64,000 nt of DNA, taken from QHXN01 sp032162705 (lineage in GTDB: Bacteria > Acidobacteriota > Blastocatellia > Pyrinomonadales > Pyrinomonadaceae). Both the position numbers and the translations under genes were made by a program. The notes under the pieces are model-generated. The model was not told the origin of the DNA, ran no database searches, and saw only the letters and a program-made list of their open reading frames with translations. Within the stretch, counting starts at the first letter, position 1, and the number at the start of each line of letters is the position of its first letter. Below, in pieces: positions 46,168 through 55,809 of the stretch. The DNA is taken from assembly GCA_032162705.1 (NCBI GenBank), contig JAVRON010000082.1:1-64000 (forward strand). The letters run 5' to 3'.

Positions 46168-48054
46168 ATGTTGCGTACTCCGCTCACTCTCCGCGGAACG
46201 CGGACGAGTCGCCGCCTGACGTTTATCAGCGCGGCTCTCATCCTCGTCGTGCTCTGTGCGGGGGCGACGCGCGCGGCTGAGCCTTGGTCAACGAAGCTCG
46301 ACGGCGCGGTGCGCTTCTATCAGACGACGGAGGTGGGCGTGCTCGTCGTCGGCACGGAGAAGTCGCTCTACGGCATTGAAGCGGAGACGGGCGACGTGCT
46401 CTGGCGTTTGAAGGATGCGCGCCTCGACGAGACGGACGTGGCCGCTGTGCCCGGCACGGACGTTCTGCTCGTCACGCTTGAGCGCGGCGACAAGACGCGG
46501 CTCGCAGCCGCAGACCTTTTGACGGGTGACGCCCTGTGGCGCAGCGACAAGGTGCGCGGCGCGGTGATGCAGACGGCCTTCGACCCCGAGACGGGACTGC
46601 TCGCTGCGGTCTTTGCGCGCGATGCGAAGGGGCGACCGCGCGCGGGGTTCAAGCGCAAGCCCGAGCTGCACGTCTTTGACATGGCCTCGGGCGACGAGCT
46701 TTGGAAGCGCGAGCTTGAGAGCGAAGTCGAGATGATGCCCGTCGCGTGGGGCGACGACAAGGACAAGGACGTTCCATACACGCTCGACAACTATCGCCCG
46801 CCAGCCTTTCTCGACGGCCGTCTCTATCTTTTCTACGAGGGACTCACGTCGCTCGACGCGCGCACGGGACGCGAGCGCCGGCGCGAGAAGTTCCGCATCA
46901 ACGAGGATGGTCTGGCGTTGACGGAAGCAGACCCCGTGGCGGACGAGCGCTTCGTCTACGTCTCCGGGCGCGGGCGCGTGCGCGCGGTCTCGCGCGCGGA
47001 CGGCGAGGTCGCATGGGAGTCGAAAGATTTGGGGCTGACGCCCGAGATGATTCTCGCCGACGGCGTGCTCTACGTTCGCACGGGCGGGCAGTTCACGCGT
47101 CTCGAAGACGGCGAGACAGCCGCGCACGGCCCCTACGGCGTCAGCGCCATCGACGCTTCGACGGGCAAGACCCTGTGGCGTTATAAGGGAGCCGACAAAG
47201 GCATCACGAACCTCGCGCTCCCCGATGCGCGCACGGCGGCTGTGGCAGACCGCGACGACCTCATCCTTTTAGATTCGGCGACGGGCAAGCGGCGCGCGCG
47301 AGTCTCGCACGGCGTTGAGGCCGCGGCCTTCGTGCTCTTGAACGAGAGGGGCGAGCTTGTGCTTGGCGGCAAGAACGAGCTGGCGGCTTTCGAGTCGGCG
47401 GGCGGCACGCTTCTGTGGCGCGAGCGGCACGAGCCGCCCGGTCGCGGACTGCTCCGCACGGTCGGGGCGGTGGCGGCGCGCGCGACCTCGCTCTATTTCC
47501 GTTACGGCGGCGCGGCCTCGACCGTGTTTCGTGGAGCGCGTCTGGTCGGCGCGCTCGGCGGCCTGCGCTTCTCGGGTCTCGCCGCACACGTCACGCTCGC
47601 AGACCTGACGAGCCTGGCCTCAGACTACTCGCGTACCTACGCAAAGAATTATGTGGGCGAGCGGCTTTCGACCTTCGGCGTGCTCGCGCGTGCGCGCCGC
47701 GCCGCCTCTGCTCCATCCGTCAACATCATGACGAGGCCGCGCGTCTCCGGCGGCGACGTGTCGGAGCGTCTGCTTGACCGTCTCGACCCGGCGAGCCAGC
47801 TCGCGCGACTCTCTCGCATCCTGCTTCTGACGCGGAGGGTCGCGGCGCTACGCGGGCGCTGGATGTATTTCTATACTTCTCTGAGGGGCGGCGGGCGCGG
47901 GCTGGTCGGCGTCAGCATCGACTCAGGTCAAGCCTCGCGCGAAGTCCGTCTGAATGACCCGGACGAGCGCTTTATCAGCGACGAGGCCGCTGGGCTGCTC
48001 TACGTCTCGAAAGGCGACCGGCTCGTCGCACACCGCCTCGACGCTCAAGACTGA
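46168..48054 (+). CDS. Exported PQQ-like beta-propeller protein
   Basis: 628 residues from the ATG at 46168, chosen because it puts a normal n-region before the signal peptide RLTFISAALILVVLCAGATRA; earlier starts at 46129 and 46090 lack clear ribosome sites. Repeats such as YGIEAETGDVLWRLKDA, VFDMASGDELWKRELES, AVSRADGEVAWESKDLG and AIDASTGKTLWRYKGAD are PQQ/BamB-like propeller blades. The C-terminal third is less regular. A soluble dehydrogenase activity is not supported because no cofactor motif is evident. Confidence 0.8.
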   Translation: MLRTPLTLRGTRTSRRLTFISAALILVVLCAGATRAAEPWSTKLDGAVRFYQTTEVGVLVVGTEKSLYGIEAETGDVLWRLKDARLDETDVAAVPGTDVLLVTLERGDKTRLAAADLLTGDALWRSDKVRGAVMQTAFDPETGLLAAVFARDAKGRPRAGFKRKPELHVFDMASGDELWKRELESEVEMMPVAWGDDKDKDVPYTLDNYRPPAFLDGRLYLFYEGLTSLDARTGRERRREKFRINEDGLALTEADPVADERFVYVSGRGRVRAVSRADGEVAWESKDLGLTPEMILADGVLYVRTGGQFTRLEDGETAAHGPYGVSAIDASTGKTLWRYKGADKGITNLALPDARTAAVADRDDLILLDSATGKRRARVSHGVEAAAFVLLNERGELVLGGKNELAAFESAGGTLLWRERHEPPGRGLLRTVGAVAARATSLYFRYGGAASTVFRGARLVGALGGLRFSGLAAHVTLADLTSLASDYSRTYAKNYVGERLSTFGVLARARRAASAPSVNIMTRPRVSGGDVSERLLDRLDPASQLARLSRILLLTRRVAALRGRWMYFYTSLRGGGRGLVGVSIDSGQASREVRLNDPDERFISDEAAGLLYVSKGDRLVAHRLDAQD

Positions 48055-48233
48055 TTCGCGCTCCCAAGACTTGCTTCTCGTTCATGTTGTCTGATACACA
48101 ACAGTGGCAACGCCGTCCACATCGGCGCGCTGCTTCGTCGGTTGCCGGAGTCCTGCCTTTAGAGTCTGCCAGCGGTTGTTTCCATCGCGGCGTCTATCCG
48201 CCGCGTCTGTCCGTTACGGAAAGAGGTGAATCG

Positions 48234-49496
48234 ATGAGTCTCCGTTCGGGTGCGCTCGCGTTGTGTCTCTTCCTCGCCGCGCACGTCGCTTCCGCATCTC
48301 CTTTACCTTCCACGTGCGCGCGTGTGAAGTCGCAGCCCGATGCGTGGGTCGCGTCGAGGGTCGATGCGCTCGTTGTGGCCGCGCGCGGGGCGTATGAGCG
48401 AGACGAGGCGATACCGGCTTACGAGCGCGTGCTTGGCGGGATTACAGACACGCTCCGCCGTTGCGAGCTTTCGCGCGACGAGAGTTTCTTGAGCCGCTAT
48501 CGAGAGTTCGTCGAGTACGTCGAAGCGGCGGCGCTCGACCTGAGTCCCGACCACGAGATGGGCTTCGCCGTGCCGGACAAGCAATACTTCGCGGAGACAC
48601 GCGGGTACGTCGAGATTCCAGACTTCCTCACGACCCCGAGCTTTGTCCGCTCCGTCAGCCGCTTTGAGACGCTCGCGCGTGCGAAGTCTTACCTGCGCCT
48701 ACTCAACACAAAGAGAGAGCCTTCCGAACAGCTCATCTTCTTCAGCTACAAGTCGCGTCACCTTGGGACGCCGGACAGCGACGAGAGCTATGGTAGGCTC
48801 CTCATCGTCGTCCCCGGCAACGCCGCACAGGGCGTCCCGGAGAAGTGGGTGCAGTTCGGCGTCCCAGACCCCGGCGCGCGCCGGCATGTCCGCAACGTCT
48901 CGGTCGTCTCCGCAATCGCACGCGCCGATGGAACGTCGAGCGTCTACTTCAAAGACTTCTACCGGACTTATCGAATGGACGGCTCGATCCCAATCGCCGG
49001 GCGTTGGGAGCTTGGCTACGGCGACGACAACTGCGTGCAGTGCCACAAGACCGGCATCATCCCGATCTTCCCCGTCGCGGGCAGCGTGAGCGTCGGCGAG
49101 CGAGAGGCGGTCGAAGAGGTCAACCGGCGTTTTCGCAGTTACGGCTCGCCACGCTTCGACAAGTACATGGACGAGACGAAGTTGGGCCCCGGACTCGGCT
49201 TTGCCACGCGTGACGACCGCGACGCGCGCTTCGGCGAAAGCTTCCACGGCTCAAAGGTCGAGAGCGCGATGACCTGCGCCGCCTGCCATCAGCACAACTA
49301 TCTCGGGGCGCTCAACTGGCCCATGGATCGCGTCGTCATCAGCTCCTACGTCAAAGGCGGCATGATGCCCTTCGGTCAGGAGCTGCAAGGCCCGGAGCGC
49401 GCCGAGCTATACGGGAAACTGATTCAGGAATACTTCGCCGCCGACGCCGCACGCCCCGGCATCCTGAAGTCCTGGCTGCTCGGCAAGCTTCGATAG
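48234..49496 (+). CDS. Exported di-heme c-type cytochrome-like protein
   Basis: 420 residues from the ATG at 48234 (GAAAGAGGTGA upstream). Signal peptide SGALALCLFLAAHVASASPL. Two heme c sites: CVQCH in DDNCVQCHKTGIIPIFP and CAACH in MTCAACHQHNYLGALNWPMD. The first ~250 residues have no recognised domain. MMPFGQELQGPERAELYGKL near the end is an axial-ligand-like Met segment. It may pass electrons in the periplasm. It stands 64 bp before the flavin monooxygenase gene, perhaps in the same transcript. Confidence 0.8.
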   Translation: MSLRSGALALCLFLAAHVASASPLPSTCARVKSQPDAWVASRVDALVVAARGAYERDEAIPAYERVLGGITDTLRRCELSRDESFLSRYREFVEYVEAAALDLSPDHEMGFAVPDKQYFAETRGYVEIPDFLTTPSFVRSVSRFETLARAKSYLRLLNTKREPSEQLIFFSYKSRHLGTPDSDESYGRLLIVVPGNAAQGVPEKWVQFGVPDPGARRHVRNVSVVSAIARADGTSSVYFKDFYRTYRMDGSIPIAGRWELGYGDDNCVQCHKTGIIPIFPVAGSVSVGEREAVEEVNRRFRSYGSPRFDKYMDETKLGPGLGFATRDDRDARFGESFHGSKVESAMTCAACHQHNYLGALNWPMDRVVISSYVKGGMMPFGQELQGPERAELYGKLIQEYFAADAARPGILKSWLLGKLR

Positions 49497-49560
49497 TACC
49501 AATGCACGGATGACATCGGCGCGCATCGACACTTACGGCAGGTTGGAGAGGAGACAAGGG

Positions 49561-51063
49561 GTGGCGTCTGGCGTCGATACGACCGACACGCGCATCGCGA
49601 TTATCGGCAGCGGCTTTAGCGGGCTTGGCACCGCCATACGTCTCAAGCAGCAGGGCACGGACGACTTCCTCATCTTCGAGCGCGCCGAAGATGTTGGCGG
49701 CACTTGGCGCGACAACAGCTATCCCGGTTGCGCCTGCGACGTGCAGTCGCACCTCTACTCTTTCTCCTTCGCGCCAAACCCGGACTGGACACGCAGCTAC
49801 TCACCGCAGCCCGAAATCTGGGATTACCTCAAGCGTTGCGCGCACGACTTCCGTCTGCTGCCGCACATACGTTTCCGACACGAGGTGCGCGAAGCCACAT
49901 GGGACGAGTCGGCGCAACTCTGGCGGATTGAAACCTCGCAGGGGCGCTACACGGCCAGAGTGCTCGTGTTGGCTTCGGGCGCGTTGAGCGAGCCGTCGAT
50001 GCCCGTCCTGCGCGGACTCGAAGCCTTCGAGGGTAAGGCGTTTCACTCCGCGCGTTGGGATCATGGATACGAACTCGCGGGCCGCCGCGTGGCGGTCATC
50101 GGGACGGGCGCGTCGGCCATCCAGTTCGTTCCAGAGATACAGCCGCGCGTCGCAAAGCTGCACGTCTTCCAACGCACGCCACCATGGATTATGCCGCGCA
50201 CAGACCGCGCTCTCTCCACAGGCGAGCGGCGTATGTTTCGTCGCTTCCCTCTGGCGCAGAGAGCCGTCCGCGTGTCGATTTATCTTCTGCGTGAGCTACT
50301 CGTCTTCGGCTTCCGGCACGTGCGGCTGGCGCGATACTTCGAGCGACTCGCGCTCCGTCACCTTGAACGCTCAGTCCCCGACCCGGCACTGCGCGCCCGT
50401 CTCACGCCGAGCTATCGAATCGGCTGCAAGCGTATACTCGTCTCGAACGATTACCTGCCCGCGCTCACGCGACCCAACGTCGAACTGGTGAGCGAAGGTG
50501 TGGCGGAAGTGCGCGCGCACTCAATCGTCGGCGGCGACGGCGTTGAGCGAGCAGTTGACGCGATCATCTTCGGCACGGGTTTTCGGGTGACTGAACCGCC
50601 AATCGCGAAACACATACGTGGCCGCGAAGGGCAAACACTGGACGCGGCCTGGGCCGGAAGCCCGCAGGCGCATCTGGGGACGACCGTCGCGGGTTTCCCG
50701 AACCTGTTCATCCTGCTGGGGCCTAACACGGGGCTTGGTCACACCTCCGTCATCTACATGATCGAAGCGCAGATCGAGCATCTGCTCAATGTCGTGCGCT
50801 ACATGGAGCGGCACGGCGTCGCGGTGCTTGAGCCTCGGCAGGAGGCGCAGGCGGCATACACCGCGGAGGTACAGAAAAGGATGAAGGGCACTGTGTGGAC
50901 TGCGGGCGGGTGTGCGAGCTGGTATCTCGACCGGAGGGGTCGCAACTCCACGCTCTGGCCCGACTTCACGTGGCGCTTCCGCCGCCGCGTCGCAAGGCTC
51001 GACCCCGGCGAGTATCTTTTGAGCGGCCAGCACCACGCGCAAGCATCAAACGAGTCCGTCTGA
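49561..51063 (+). CDS. Flavin-containing monooxygenase, Baeyer-Villiger type
   Basis: 500 residues from the GTG at 49561, preferred to the ATG at 49510 because AGAGGAGA lies about 7 bp before it. FAD motif IIGSGFSGLGTAIRLKQQG, NADPH motif VIGTGASAIQFVPEI, and between them FEGKAFHSARWD, the Baeyer-Villiger fingerprint FxGxxxHxxxW. It would oxidise ketones to esters or related carbonyl compounds with NADPH and O2; substrate unknown. The next gene is an SDR dehydrogenase, a pairing also known from the mycobacterial mymA cluster, so a joint alcohol-ketone-ester route is plausible. Confidence 0.9.
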   Translation: MASGVDTTDTRIAIIGSGFSGLGTAIRLKQQGTDDFLIFERAEDVGGTWRDNSYPGCACDVQSHLYSFSFAPNPDWTRSYSPQPEIWDYLKRCAHDFRLLPHIRFRHEVREATWDESAQLWRIETSQGRYTARVLVLASGALSEPSMPVLRGLEAFEGKAFHSARWDHGYELAGRRVAVIGTGASAIQFVPEIQPRVAKLHVFQRTPPWIMPRTDRALSTGERRMFRRFPLAQRAVRVSIYLLRELLVFGFRHVRLARYFERLALRHLERSVPDPALRARLTPSYRIGCKRILVSNDYLPALTRPNVELVSEGVAEVRAHSIVGGDGVERAVDAIIFGTGFRVTEPPIAKHIRGREGQTLDAAWAGSPQAHLGTTVAGFPNLFILLGPNTGLGHTSVIYMIEAQIEHLLNVVRYMERHGVAVLEPRQEAQAAYTAEVQKRMKGTVWTAGGCASWYLDRRGRNSTLWPDFTWRFRRRVARLDPGEYLLSGQHHAQASNESV

Positions 51064-51146
51064 GCCGGTAGACGGGCACACTGTCTATCTCATATTCTTC
51101 GCGCTGACAGTTTCAAGTTCTTCGGTTGTCAGGAGGAAACAGTCTC

Positions 51147-52082
51147 ATGCTGCATACGGTTTCCGGTAAGGTCGTTCTCATCACGGGCCCTGCGCGCGGC
51201 ATCGGCGCGGAGACGGCGCGCGTGCTCGCGTCGCGCGGCGCGCGTCTGTCGCTGGTCGGGCTGGAGCCTGAGCGTCTGGCGGCGCTGGCCTCGGAACTGG
51301 GCGCGGGACACGTCTGGTTCGAGTGCGACGTGACCGACCAGAAGGCTCTGGAGCGGGCCGTCACCGGAACCGTAAACGCTTTGGGCGGCATCGACGTGGT
51401 CGTCGCCAACGCGGGCATTGGCAGCTACGGCACGGTCGCCGTCACGCCCGTGGACGCGCTCGTACGCACCATCGAAGTCAACCTGATCGGCGTCGTCCGC
51501 ACCGTCAGCGCGACGCTTCCCTCTGTGACCGCGCGCGAAGGTTACTACCTGCTGGTTTCGTCGGCGGCGGCGCTGGCCCCGATGCCGGGCATCTCGACCT
51601 ACGCCGCATCGAAGAGCGCCGTCGAGCAGTTCGGAAACGTCCTGCGCCTTGAAGTCGCGCACAAGGGCGTCGCGGTCGGAGTGGCGCACCCCGCATGGAT
51701 CGACACAGACCTCGTGCGCGACACGCGGCGCGACCTCGAAAGCTTCAACGACCTGCTCGGAAAACTTCCCGGCCCCTTCGGCTCTCTGACCTCTGTGCGC
51801 GAGTGTGCCGAAGCGTTCGTCTCGGCCATCGAGCGGCGCAGGCGCAAGCTCTATGTGCCGCGGACACTGGCTCCGCTGGCCGCCCTCCGCCAGCTCTTCA
51901 TGAGTTCACTCTCAGACTATCTGATGGCGCGGCACACGCGGCGGCTCGTTCCGAAAGTCGAAGGCGAAGTCCTGGCGCTCGGACGCTCTTTCGGCGTCAA
52001 CAGCATGGGGCTGGCGGAGAAGTCTGTGGCTGACGATACGCGGAAGCAGTCCTCGACCGTGCTCGCGCCGACTGACGGCTAG
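51147..52082 (+). CDS. Short-chain dehydrogenase/reductase
   Basis: 311 residues from the ATG at 51147 (AGGAGGAA upstream). Classical SDR: cofactor motif TGPARGIGAE, VVANAGIG, catalytic Ser in LVSSAAA and YAASK (Tyr, Lys). The C-terminal ~60 residues extend beyond the core with LMARHTRRLVPKVEG. Lies 84 bp after the monooxygenase on the same strand, likely one operon; it could supply or recycle the ketone substrate. Confidence 0.92.
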   Translation: MLHTVSGKVVLITGPARGIGAETARVLASRGARLSLVGLEPERLAALASELGAGHVWFECDVTDQKALERAVTGTVNALGGIDVVVANAGIGSYGTVAVTPVDALVRTIEVNLIGVVRTVSATLPSVTAREGYYLLVSSAAALAPMPGISTYAASKSAVEQFGNVLRLEVAHKGVAVGVAHPAWIDTDLVRDTRRDLESFNDLLGKLPGPFGSLTSVRECAEAFVSAIERRRRKLYVPRTLAPLAALRQLFMSSLSDYLMARHTRRLVPKVEGEVLALGRSFGVNSMGLAEKSVADDTRKQSSTVLAPTDG

Positions 52083-52097
52083 AGTTGATCGACTATG

Positions 52098-52250
52098 TCA
52101 CTTTGCACTTGAGTATGTATGGTGGAGCGATTCACCACAGAGACACAGAGAACACAGAGATTGCACAGAGGGTTGAATTACTCTGTGCTCCCTCCGTGCT
52201 CTCTGTGTCTCTGTGGTGAATAATCATCCTCCACACTCAAGTGAAAAATG
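52098..52250. repeat. Nested palindrome (CACTTGAGT outer, CACAGAG inner)
   Basis: Outer TTTGCACTTGAGTATGTATG-GTGGA against TCCACACTCAAGTGAAAAA; inner ATTCACCACAGAGACACAGA against TCTGTGTCTCTGTGGTGAAT; centre TTGCACAGAGGGTTGAATTA-CTCTGTGC. Between convergent SDR and fbp genes. Confidence 0.88.
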
Positions 52251-52315
52251 ATATAGGCTTGTGAGGAACAGCGAGACTCTCATCCGTTGAACGGGCGACC
52301 TTCCCGACTGAGACT

Positions 52316-53305
52316 TCAACCCTCCTGGATGCAACGCGCGAACTCAGCCATCTCGACCTCGCCGCCGACGATGAGCGGCGTGCGCTGGTGTATGTCATGG
52401 GGCTGCACGTCGAGGATGGGTTGCTTGCCGTCGGTCGCGGAGCCGCCTGCCTGCTCGGCGAGAAACGAGACCGGGTTCGCTTCGTAGAGGAGACGCAGCC
52501 GACCCTCCGGGTAGTCCGTGTTCGCCGGGTAGATGAAGACGCCGCCGCGCAAGAGCGTCCGGTGAAAGTCCGCGACCATCGAGCCGACGAAGCGCGAAGA
52601 GTAGCGTCGCCCCATCTCGCCCGAACGCAGCTTCTTCAAGTACCTGACGTAACACTCCGGCCAGCGGTCGCAGTAAGACTCGTTGATCGAGTAGTACGCG
52701 CCCTGCCGTGGGATGCGTATGTTCTCGTGCGTCAGGATGTAGGAACCGATGCCGGGGTCGAGCGTGAAGCCGTGGACGCCGCTCCCGGCGCTGTAGACGA
52801 GCACGGTCGAAGAGCCGTAGACGACGTATCCGGCGGCCACCTGCTTGCGGCCCGGCTGCAAGACCCACTCCAAAGGGTCGCTTGCTTTATCTCCGTCGGG
52901 GCGGCGGAAGATGGCGAAGGTCGTGCCGATGGTGACGGCCACGTCGATGTTCGAGGAGCCGTCGAGCGGGTCGAAGACGATAGCGTACTTCGCGGCGGGC
53001 GAGTTGTGCCGGAGCGTGATCGGCTTCTCGTTCTCTTCGGACGCGATGATGCCGATGCTCTCACGCAAACTGAGGCAGTGAATCAAAACCTCGTTGGCAT
53101 AGACATCGAGCTTCTGCTGCACCTCGCCCTGCACGTTGATCGCGCCGAGCGAGCCGAGGATGTCGGAGAGTCCCGCGCGGCGCACCTGCGCTTCGATCAT
53201 GCGCGTGGCGAGCGTGATGCCGGAGACGAGCCACGTAAACTCGGTCGTCGCGTCCGGGAAACGCTTCTGCTCTTGAAGGACGTGCTGCTCGAAGGTTGTA
53301 ATCAT
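52316..53305 (-). CDS. fbp: Fructose-1,6-bisphosphatase, class I
   Basis: 329 residues. Key gluconeogenesis enzyme releasing phosphate from fructose-1,6-bisphosphate. FDPLDGSSNID (111-121) binds the metals; ASEENE (89-94) is an acidic ligand segment; GRLRLLYEANPVSFLAEQAG is the family signature. The AMP-site N-terminus region (SGITLATRMIEAQVRRAGL) is like that of allosteric class I enzymes. It lies next to galM-galE on the same strand, a small carbohydrate group. Confidence 0.96.
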   Translation of the reverse strand: MITTFEQHVLQEQKRFPDATTEFTWLVSGITLATRMIEAQVRRAGLSDILGSLGAINVQGEVQQKLDVYANEVLIHCLSLRESIGIIASEENEKPITLRHNSPAAKYAIVFDPLDGSSNIDVAVTIGTTFAIFRRPDGDKASDPLEWVLQPGRKQVAAGYVVYGSSTVLVYSAGSGVHGFTLDPGIGSYILTHENIRIPRQGAYYSINESYCDRWPECYVRYLKKLRSGEMGRRYSSRFVGSMVADFHRTLLRGGVFIYPANTDYPEGRLRLLYEANPVSFLAEQAGGSATDGKQPILDVQPHDIHQRTPLIVGGEVEMAEFARCIQEG

Positions 53306-53334
53306 TGCGGCTCACCATTTGAATCAGTTAATGA

Positions 53335-53363
53335 TTGATACATTGCTAGCTTAGCCTTGTCGA
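53335..53363 (-). promoter_or_regulatory. Probable promoter of fbp
   Basis: Minus strand TCGACA, 17 bp, TATCAA, 30 bp before the start codon. Confidence 0.45.
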
Positions 53364-53425
53364 GTCTGTCGGAGAAGGTTTTTCTACTGACGGCTGCCGG
53401 ATGGCTACTGTCTACTTCTTTCCGT

Positions 53426-54526
53426 CTACTGTCTACCGAACTTGAAGACCGTCGTCGAGCGAAACTGCGCGCCTTTCTTAAGCACGGTCGAGGGAAAGCT
53501 CGGATGATTCGGCGAGTCTGGGAAGTGCTGCGTCTCAAGACAGAAGCCGTAGCGATTGTGATAGGCCCGGCCCCCTTTGCCTTTGGTGGAGCCATCGAGA
53601 TAGTTGCCCGTGTAGAACTGCACGCCCGGCTCGGTCGTCCAGACCTCTAAGACGCGGCCCTTCGTCGGCTCGTAGACACGCACCGCGCGTCGGAGCACGC
53701 CCGCACGTCCGTTCAAGACGAAGTTGTGATCGTAGCCTTTGCCGAACTTCAACTGCTCTTCGTCCTGACCAATGCGCGTGCCGACCGCCGTCGGGCGTGT
53801 GAAGTCGAAGGGCGTGCCCTTCACGCTGCGTAGCTCACCCGTCGGGATCGCGCCCGCGTCGGTCGGCGTGAAGCGCGAGGCGTCAAACGAGAGATGATGC
53901 CCGAGGATGTCGCACTCGCCCTGTCCGGCAAGGTTGAAGTAGGAATGGTTCGAGAGGTTGATGACCGTGTCCTTGTCGGTCGTCGCCATGTAATCAATCC
54001 TCAACTCGTTCGCGTCGTTGAGCGTGTAGGTGACTGCGACCTTCAGGTTGCCGGGGTAGCCCTCCTCGCCGTCAACGCTCGTGTAAGTGAGTTCGAGCGC
54101 CGCGCCGTTTCTCACGCTCAAGGGGCGCGCAGTCCACACGACCTTGTCGAAGCCACGGATGCCGCCGTGCAGATGGTTCTCGCCGAAATTGACAGCCAAT
54201 TTGTACTCGACGCCGTCGAGTGTGAAGCGGCCTTTGGCGATGCGGTTGGCGTAACGACCGACGACCGCGCCGATGTAGTGCGTATCGTTCTGATAATCTT
54301 CGAGCCGGTCGAAGCCGAGCACCACGTCGTCGAGCACGCCCTTGCGGTCAGGCACTTTGAGCGAGACGACCGCAGCGCCATACTTCATGATGCGGACTTC
54401 CGCGCCGCTCCGATTGGTCAGAGTATAAATCTCCACGGCCTGCACGCCCTTCGTTCTCCCGAAGCTCTCTCTTGCGTCCGCACGCCCCTTCCACAGCGAA
54501 CCCGCATAACAGCAAAACGCTTGCAC
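53426..54526 (-). CDS. galM: Aldose 1-epimerase (galactose mutarotase)
   Basis: The reading frame opens at 54526 but the conserved part begins at residue 31 (EIYTLTNRSGAEV). GTG codons at 54445 or 54436, after GGGAGAACGAAGG, are therefore likely true starts. Catalytic-domain motifs: GAVVGRYANRIAKGRFTLDG, NHLHGGIRGFDKVVW, LSNHSYFNLAGQG, and the C-terminal LETQHFPDSPNHPSFPS. Interconverts alpha and beta sugars for the Leloir pathway, together with galE upstream. The end of the gene carries a small CTACTGTCTAC duplication around the stop codon. Confidence 0.92.
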   Translation of the reverse strand: MQAFCCYAGSLWKGRADARESFGRTKGVQAVEIYTLTNRSGAEVRIMKYGAAVVSLKVPDRKGVLDDVVLGFDRLEDYQNDTHYIGAVVGRYANRIAKGRFTLDGVEYKLAVNFGENHLHGGIRGFDKVVWTARPLSVRNGAALELTYTSVDGEEGYPGNLKVAVTYTLNDANELRIDYMATTDKDTVINLSNHSYFNLAGQGECDILGHHLSFDASRFTPTDAGAIPTGELRSVKGTPFDFTRPTAVGTRIGQDEEQLKFGKGYDHNFVLNGRAGVLRRAVRVYEPTKGRVLEVWTTEPGVQFYTGNYLDGSTKGKGGRAYHNRYGFCLETQHFPDSPNHPSFPSTVLKKGAQFRSTTVFKFGRQ

Positions 54527-54572
54527 ACAGCGTCAGCAGTGTCAGACGACGGCGTTTCCGGCTCGCTAAGGC

Positions 54573-55604
54573 TTATCGGGCGGCGGTGTTTGAAGTCTGG
54601 TCGGCGCTCGCCGCCTGCGGCTCTGTCCCGTAGCCTTCCGGGTGCGTCTGGTGCCAATCCCACGCCGTGCGGATGATCGCCTCAAGCTCGGGGTACTCAG
54701 TCCGCCAACCGAGAACGGCGTGCGCCCTCGACGCATCGGCCACGAGCCGCGAAGGGTCGCCCGCACGCGCAGGCTCGACCTTCGCTTCGATCTCTCGCCC
54801 CGTGACGCGCCGCGCCGTCTCGATCACTTCCAACACAGAATAGCCGTGCCCATTGCCGAGGTTGATGAAGTCAGACTCGCCGCCGCGCCGAAGGTGTTCG
54901 AGCGCGAGCGTGTGCGCCGAGCAGAGGTCTGTGACATGTATATAGTCGCGTATGGCCGTGCCGTCGGGCGTCGGGTAGTCACCACCGAAGATGGAGACGA
55001 AGGGGAGTCGGCCCATCGCTGCAAACAGCACGTTCGGGATGAGGTGCGTCTCAGGCTCGTGATGCTCGCCTCGTCTTTCGGTCGCGCCCGACGCGTTGAA
55101 GTAGCGCAAGGCGACGAACTTCAACTGGTAGGCGCGACTGTAAGCGTCGAGAATCTTCTCCATAAAGAGCTTCGACCAGCCGTAGGGGTTCGCGGGCTGT
55201 TGCGGATGCGTCTCGTCGATGGGCACGCGCTGCGGCTCGCCGTAGGTCGCACACGTCGAGGAGAAGACGAACCGTCCGACGCCCGATGCGAGCAGAGCAT
55301 CGAGCAGAGCGAGTCCCTGCGCGACGTTGTTCTCGAAGTAGAGTCGCGGGTCTGATACGGACTCGCCGACGTATGCGAGCGCGGCGAAGTGTATGCACGC
55401 TTCGACACTGTGCTCGCGGCAGATGCGCTCGACCAGCTCGCGGTCGCCGATGCGCCCCTGATAGAAAGGCACGGCCTCGTCGAGCGCCTGCGTGTGCCCG
55501 CGCGAAACGTTATCGAGCACGACGACGCGCTCGCCCCTCTCGACCAACTGGTCAACCATCACGCTCCCGATATAGCCCGCGCCGCCCGTCACAAGAACCG
55601 CCAT
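54573..55604 (-). CDS. galE: UDP-glucose 4-epimerase
   Basis: 343 residues. NAD motif VTGGAGYIGS, catalytic Ser/Thr and YxxxK in FSSTCATYGEP and NPYGWSK, LRYFNASGA and IRDYIHVTDL. Interconverts UDP-glucose and UDP-galactose for sugar use and envelope glycans. It is 46 bp before galM on the same strand; galK and galT are not in the window. Confidence 0.95.
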   Translation of the reverse strand: MAVLVTGGAGYIGSVMVDQLVERGERVVVLDNVSRGHTQALDEAVPFYQGRIGDRELVERICREHSVEACIHFAALAYVGESVSDPRLYFENNVAQGLALLDALLASGVGRFVFSSTCATYGEPQRVPIDETHPQQPANPYGWSKLFMEKILDAYSRAYQLKFVALRYFNASGATERRGEHHEPETHLIPNVLFAAMGRLPFVSIFGGDYPTPDGTAIRDYIHVTDLCSAHTLALEHLRRGGESDFINLGNGHGYSVLEVIETARRVTGREIEAKVEPARAGDPSRLVADASRAHAVLGWRTEYPELEAIIRTAWDWHQTHPEGYGTEPQAASADQTSNTAAR

Positions 55605-55623
55605 CGTCTTCCCCCTTAAGCGA

Positions 55624-55685
55624 AGTGATGAGTGATGAATATAACCGCGTGGCGATATTCATCATTCATCATTCATCACTCATCA
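55624..55685. repeat. GATGAATGATGA-type palindrome upstream of galE
   Basis: GTGATGAGTGATGAATAT pairs with ATATTCATCATTCATCATTC-ATCACTCATCAT; the right arm contains an extra CATCATT unit. Confidence 0.8.
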
Positions 55686-55781
55686 TTAGACCTCTTGCAA
55701 AAGCCTTTTGGTTGATGCGGACAAGTAGCTCAAAGGAATCAACCGATGAGTTACGAATAAGATAACTTCCGGCGGAGGTCT
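55686..55781. mobile_element. Degenerate MITE-like element with TAGACCTCTTGC end
   Basis: TTAGACCTCTTGCAAAAGC at 55686 matches the left end of the element at 7272 at 16 of 18 positions. AGACCTC is inverted at 55775-55781 (GAGGTCT). An internal pair GGTTGAT / ATCAACC is also present. Shorter than the 7272 copy. Confidence 0.4.
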
Positions 55782-55809
55782 CGCCAACGCATGCCGGAGT
55801 CTCTGTGGA

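Noticed and set aside
52128..52225. CRISPR or satellite reading of CACAGAG words
   Set aside because: The words are in inverted arms, not regularly spaced direct repeats.
52388..53338. 316-residue plus-strand frame opposite fbp
   Set aside because: Fbp motifs are intact on the minus strand and this frame has no start signal or domain.
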